Positions 14,694 through 15,963 of a stretch of 15,963 bases of DNA are shown one piece after another. The stretch is from Actinomycetes bacterium (lineage in GTDB: Bacteria > Actinomycetota > Actinomycetes > Actinomycetales > Cellulomonadaceae). The notes beneath the pieces were generated by a model. The model had not been told where the DNA came from. It ran no database searches and worked only from the letters and a program-made list of their open reading frames with translations. Made by a program: the position numbers and the translations under genes. Location of the stretch: positions 1-15,963 of the forward strand of contig JAEYUL010000198.1 of assembly GCA_023432565.1 (NCBI GenBank). Direction: 5' to 3'. Numbering within the stretch: position 1 is the stretch's first letter; every line of letters starts with the position of its first letter.

Positions 14694-14729
14694 TCACGTG
14701 GAACCGCTTTATATCGTCGCGAATGTCGC

Positions 14730-14735
14730 TACGAT
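14730..14735 (+). promoter_or_regulatory. -10 element of a probable leaderless lacI promoter
   Basis: TACGAT (TANNNT) ends 6 nt before the A of the regulator's ATG at 14742, so transcription would begin at or next to the start codon. No ribosome-binding sequence is present before that ATG. No good -35 is visible at 16-18 nt spacing, which suggests a weak promoter. Confidence 0.5.
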
Positions 14736-14741
14736 CGGTGT

Positions 14742-15806
14742 ATGAACGAGGACGTCGAGGGGGACCGCCCGAAGCAGGCGGCGAAACGCCATGAGGAAGG
14801 CTTTCAGGGACGAAGGACGAGTACGCTGTCCGACGTCGCGCGCTTGGCGGGCGTCTCGATCGCGACTGCGTCCAAGGCGCTCAACGGCCGGGCCCAGGTG
14901 CGCGCCGAGACGCGCGCCAAGGTGCTCGCGGCCGCCGAGCAGCTCTCGTTCTCGCCCAACGGACTGGCCCGCAGCCTGCTGAGCGGGCGCTCCGGGACGG
15001 TGGGCCTGGTCACGCACGACCTCGAGGGTCGGTTCTCGATCCCCACGCTCATGGGCGCCGAGGACTCGTTCGGGTCCGGCAAGGTCTCGGTCCTGCTCTG
15101 CGACGCACGCGGTGACTCGATCCGCGAGCAGCACCACATCCAGGCGCTGCTGGGCCGCCGCGTCGACGGCCTCATCATCGTGGGCGCACGCCCCGACCCA
15201 CGCCCGTCCCTGGGCAACCTGCCCGTGCCCGTGGTCTACGCGTACGCGCCGTCGGACGACCCGCAGGACTGCTCGCTGGTGACCGACAACATCGGCGGCG
15301 GCCGGCTGGCCGTCGAGCACCTCGTCGCGTGCGGCCGTACGCGCATCGCGATCATCTCCGGTGACGCGAGCTACGGCGCGGCCAAGGACCGCGTCACCGG
15401 CGCGCGGCAGGCCCTGGACGAGGCGGGGCTCGAGCTCGTCGGCGGACAGGCGATGTTCGGGGCGTGGACCGAGGACTGGGGCCGCGGCGCGACGCGCGGC
15501 CTGCTTGCCAAGCATCCCGAGGTGGACGCCGTGCTGTGCGGCTCGGACCAGATCGCGCGCGGGTGTCTCGACGCGCTGCGCGAGTCCGGGCGCGAGGTCC
15601 CGCAGGACGTCGCGGTCATGGGCCACGACAACTGGGAGGTGCTGGCCAGCAACGCGCGGCCCCCGCTGACCAGCATCGACATGAACCTCGAGGAGCTGGG
15701 GCGGCGCGCAGCCGCGCGCCTCTTCGAGGCGATGGAGGGCAACCCCGCGCACGGGGTCGAGACGATCCCCTGCCGACTGGCGCTGCGCAGCTCGACCGCC
15801 TCCTGA
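14742..15806 (+). CDS. LacI-family transcriptional regulator
   Basis: A sugar-responsive DNA-binding regulator of 354 aa. An N-terminal extension of about 27 residues precedes the LacI helix-turn-helix (TLSDVARLAGVSIATASKAL, residues 28-47). A hinge segment with ARSLLSGRSGTVG follows, then a periplasmic-binding-protein type I sensor domain to the C-terminus, ending in a PLTSIDMNLEELGRRAA block typical of the family. The ATG at 14742 is the only in-frame ATG or GTG between the predicted -10 and the helix-turn-helix. It has no ribosome site, consistent with a leaderless message. It is divergent from the MalEFG-GH127 operon, which it probably represses in the absence of an arabinose-derived inducer. 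Effector identity is unknown, and whether it also controls araBDA is doubtful because operator sequences differ. Confidence 0.92.
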   Translation: MNEDVEGDRPKQAAKRHEEGFQGRRTSTLSDVARLAGVSIATASKALNGRAQVRAETRAKVLAAAEQLSFSPNGLARSLLSGRSGTVGLVTHDLEGRFSIPTLMGAEDSFGSGKVSVLLCDARGDSIREQHHIQALLGRRVDGLIIVGARPDPRPSLGNLPVPVVYAYAPSDDPQDCSLVTDNIGGGRLAVEHLVACGRTRIAIISGDASYGAAKDRVTGARQALDEAGLELVGGQAMFGAWTEDWGRGATRGLLAKHPEVDAVLCGSDQIARGCLDALRESGREVPQDVAVMGHDNWEVLASNARPPLTSIDMNLEELGRRAAARLFEAMEGNPAHGVETIPCRLALRSSTAS

Positions 15807-15824
15807 CCCCCTCCTGAGGACGCA

Positions 15825-15860
15825 ACAGAGCCCCTCCCGCCGCGGCGGGAGGGGCTCTGT
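15825..15860. terminator. Terminator after the lacI gene
   Basis: A perfect 36-nt palindrome (two 18-nt arms, 15825-15842 and 15843-15860) begins 18 nt after the regulator's stop. As RNA it would form a very stable hairpin with a small loop opened from the centre. There is no U-tract. Its symmetry means it could also serve a convergent gene entering from the right. Confidence 0.88.
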
Positions 15861-15963
15861 GCTGTGCGCCGCCCGCGTCGGGGCAGGGGACCGGTGACGC
15901 GGCGCCGCGCACAGGCGGCCCGGCGAGCAGCGCAGCGCCCGCCCGGCCGGGCCCCGCGCCGCG
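15861..15963. other. Unassigned right edge of the window
   Basis: These 103 GC-rich nucleotides after the lacI terminator contain no recognisable gene, promoter or operator. The open frames here are low-complexity and unsupported. Confidence 0.5.

Larger units (their letters stand above)
14548..14741. other. Divergent intergenic region between the binding-protein operon and lacI
   Basis: There is no gene in these 194 nt. The region holds a minus-strand promoter and operator candidates for the binding-protein operon, and a plus-strand -10 for the regulator gene. The binding-protein leader contains a perfect 12-bp palindrome (14590-14601) flanked by 7-bp complementary arms (14586-14592 and 14605-14611). 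This is a modest stem-loop about 40 nt upstream of the start codon. Confidence 0.65.

Noticed and set aside
1..15963. Insertion sequences, prophage, CRISPR, tRNA or defence genes
   Set aside because: No transposase, att-like repeats, regularly spaced repeats, cloverleaf or defence motifs were seen; every long gene fits arabinose uptake and catabolism.

Overview
This GC-rich window (roughly 70% G+C by eye, with GC-rich third codon positions) suggests an actinomycete. Several traits support that: two lipoprotein binding proteins, sugar ABC permeases without a local ATPase, stem-loop terminators without U-tracts, and LacI-type control. A Cellulomonas-like soil actinobacterium would fit, but this is inference and no marker gene is present.

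The whole window reads as one L-arabinose / L-arabinofuranoside utilisation locus. It holds three operons on the minus strand and one regulator on the plus strand. (1) Positions 4864 down to 34 hold a YtfQ-R-T-YjfF-type importer: binding lipoprotein, two-domain ATPase and two permeases. (2) Positions 9092 down to 5160 hold araB-araD-araA, which take L-arabinose through L-ribulose and L-ribulose-5-phosphate to D-xylulose-5-phosphate. (3) Positions 14547 down to 9419 hold a MalE/F/G-type oligosaccharide importer with no ATPase of its own, followed by a cytoplasmic GH127 beta-L-arabinofuranosidase. (4) Positions 14742 to 15806 hold a LacI-family regulator, divergent from operon 3 and ending in a strong hairpin.

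The proposed logic is as follows. Operon 3 imports arabinose-containing oligosaccharides and GH127 releases L-arabinose inside the cell. Operon 1 imports free pentose, plausibly in a furanose form. Operon 2 feeds the sugar into the pentose-phosphate pathway. Operons 1 and 2 share a LacI-type operator: a 17-bp identical block lies upstream of each, and operon 1 has a second copy 20 bp away in the same orientation. That operator is absent upstream of operon 3, which instead has its own palindromic candidates over its predicted promoter. The locus therefore appears to use two regulators, one outside the window.

Fine structure is well preserved. Five gene junctions are 4-nt ATGA/GTGA overlaps, and strong hairpins sit immediately after both binding-protein genes. 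I see no mobile elements, tRNA, rRNA or CRISPR arrays, and no evidence of a wholly new system. The most interesting points are regulatory architecture and substrate assignment.
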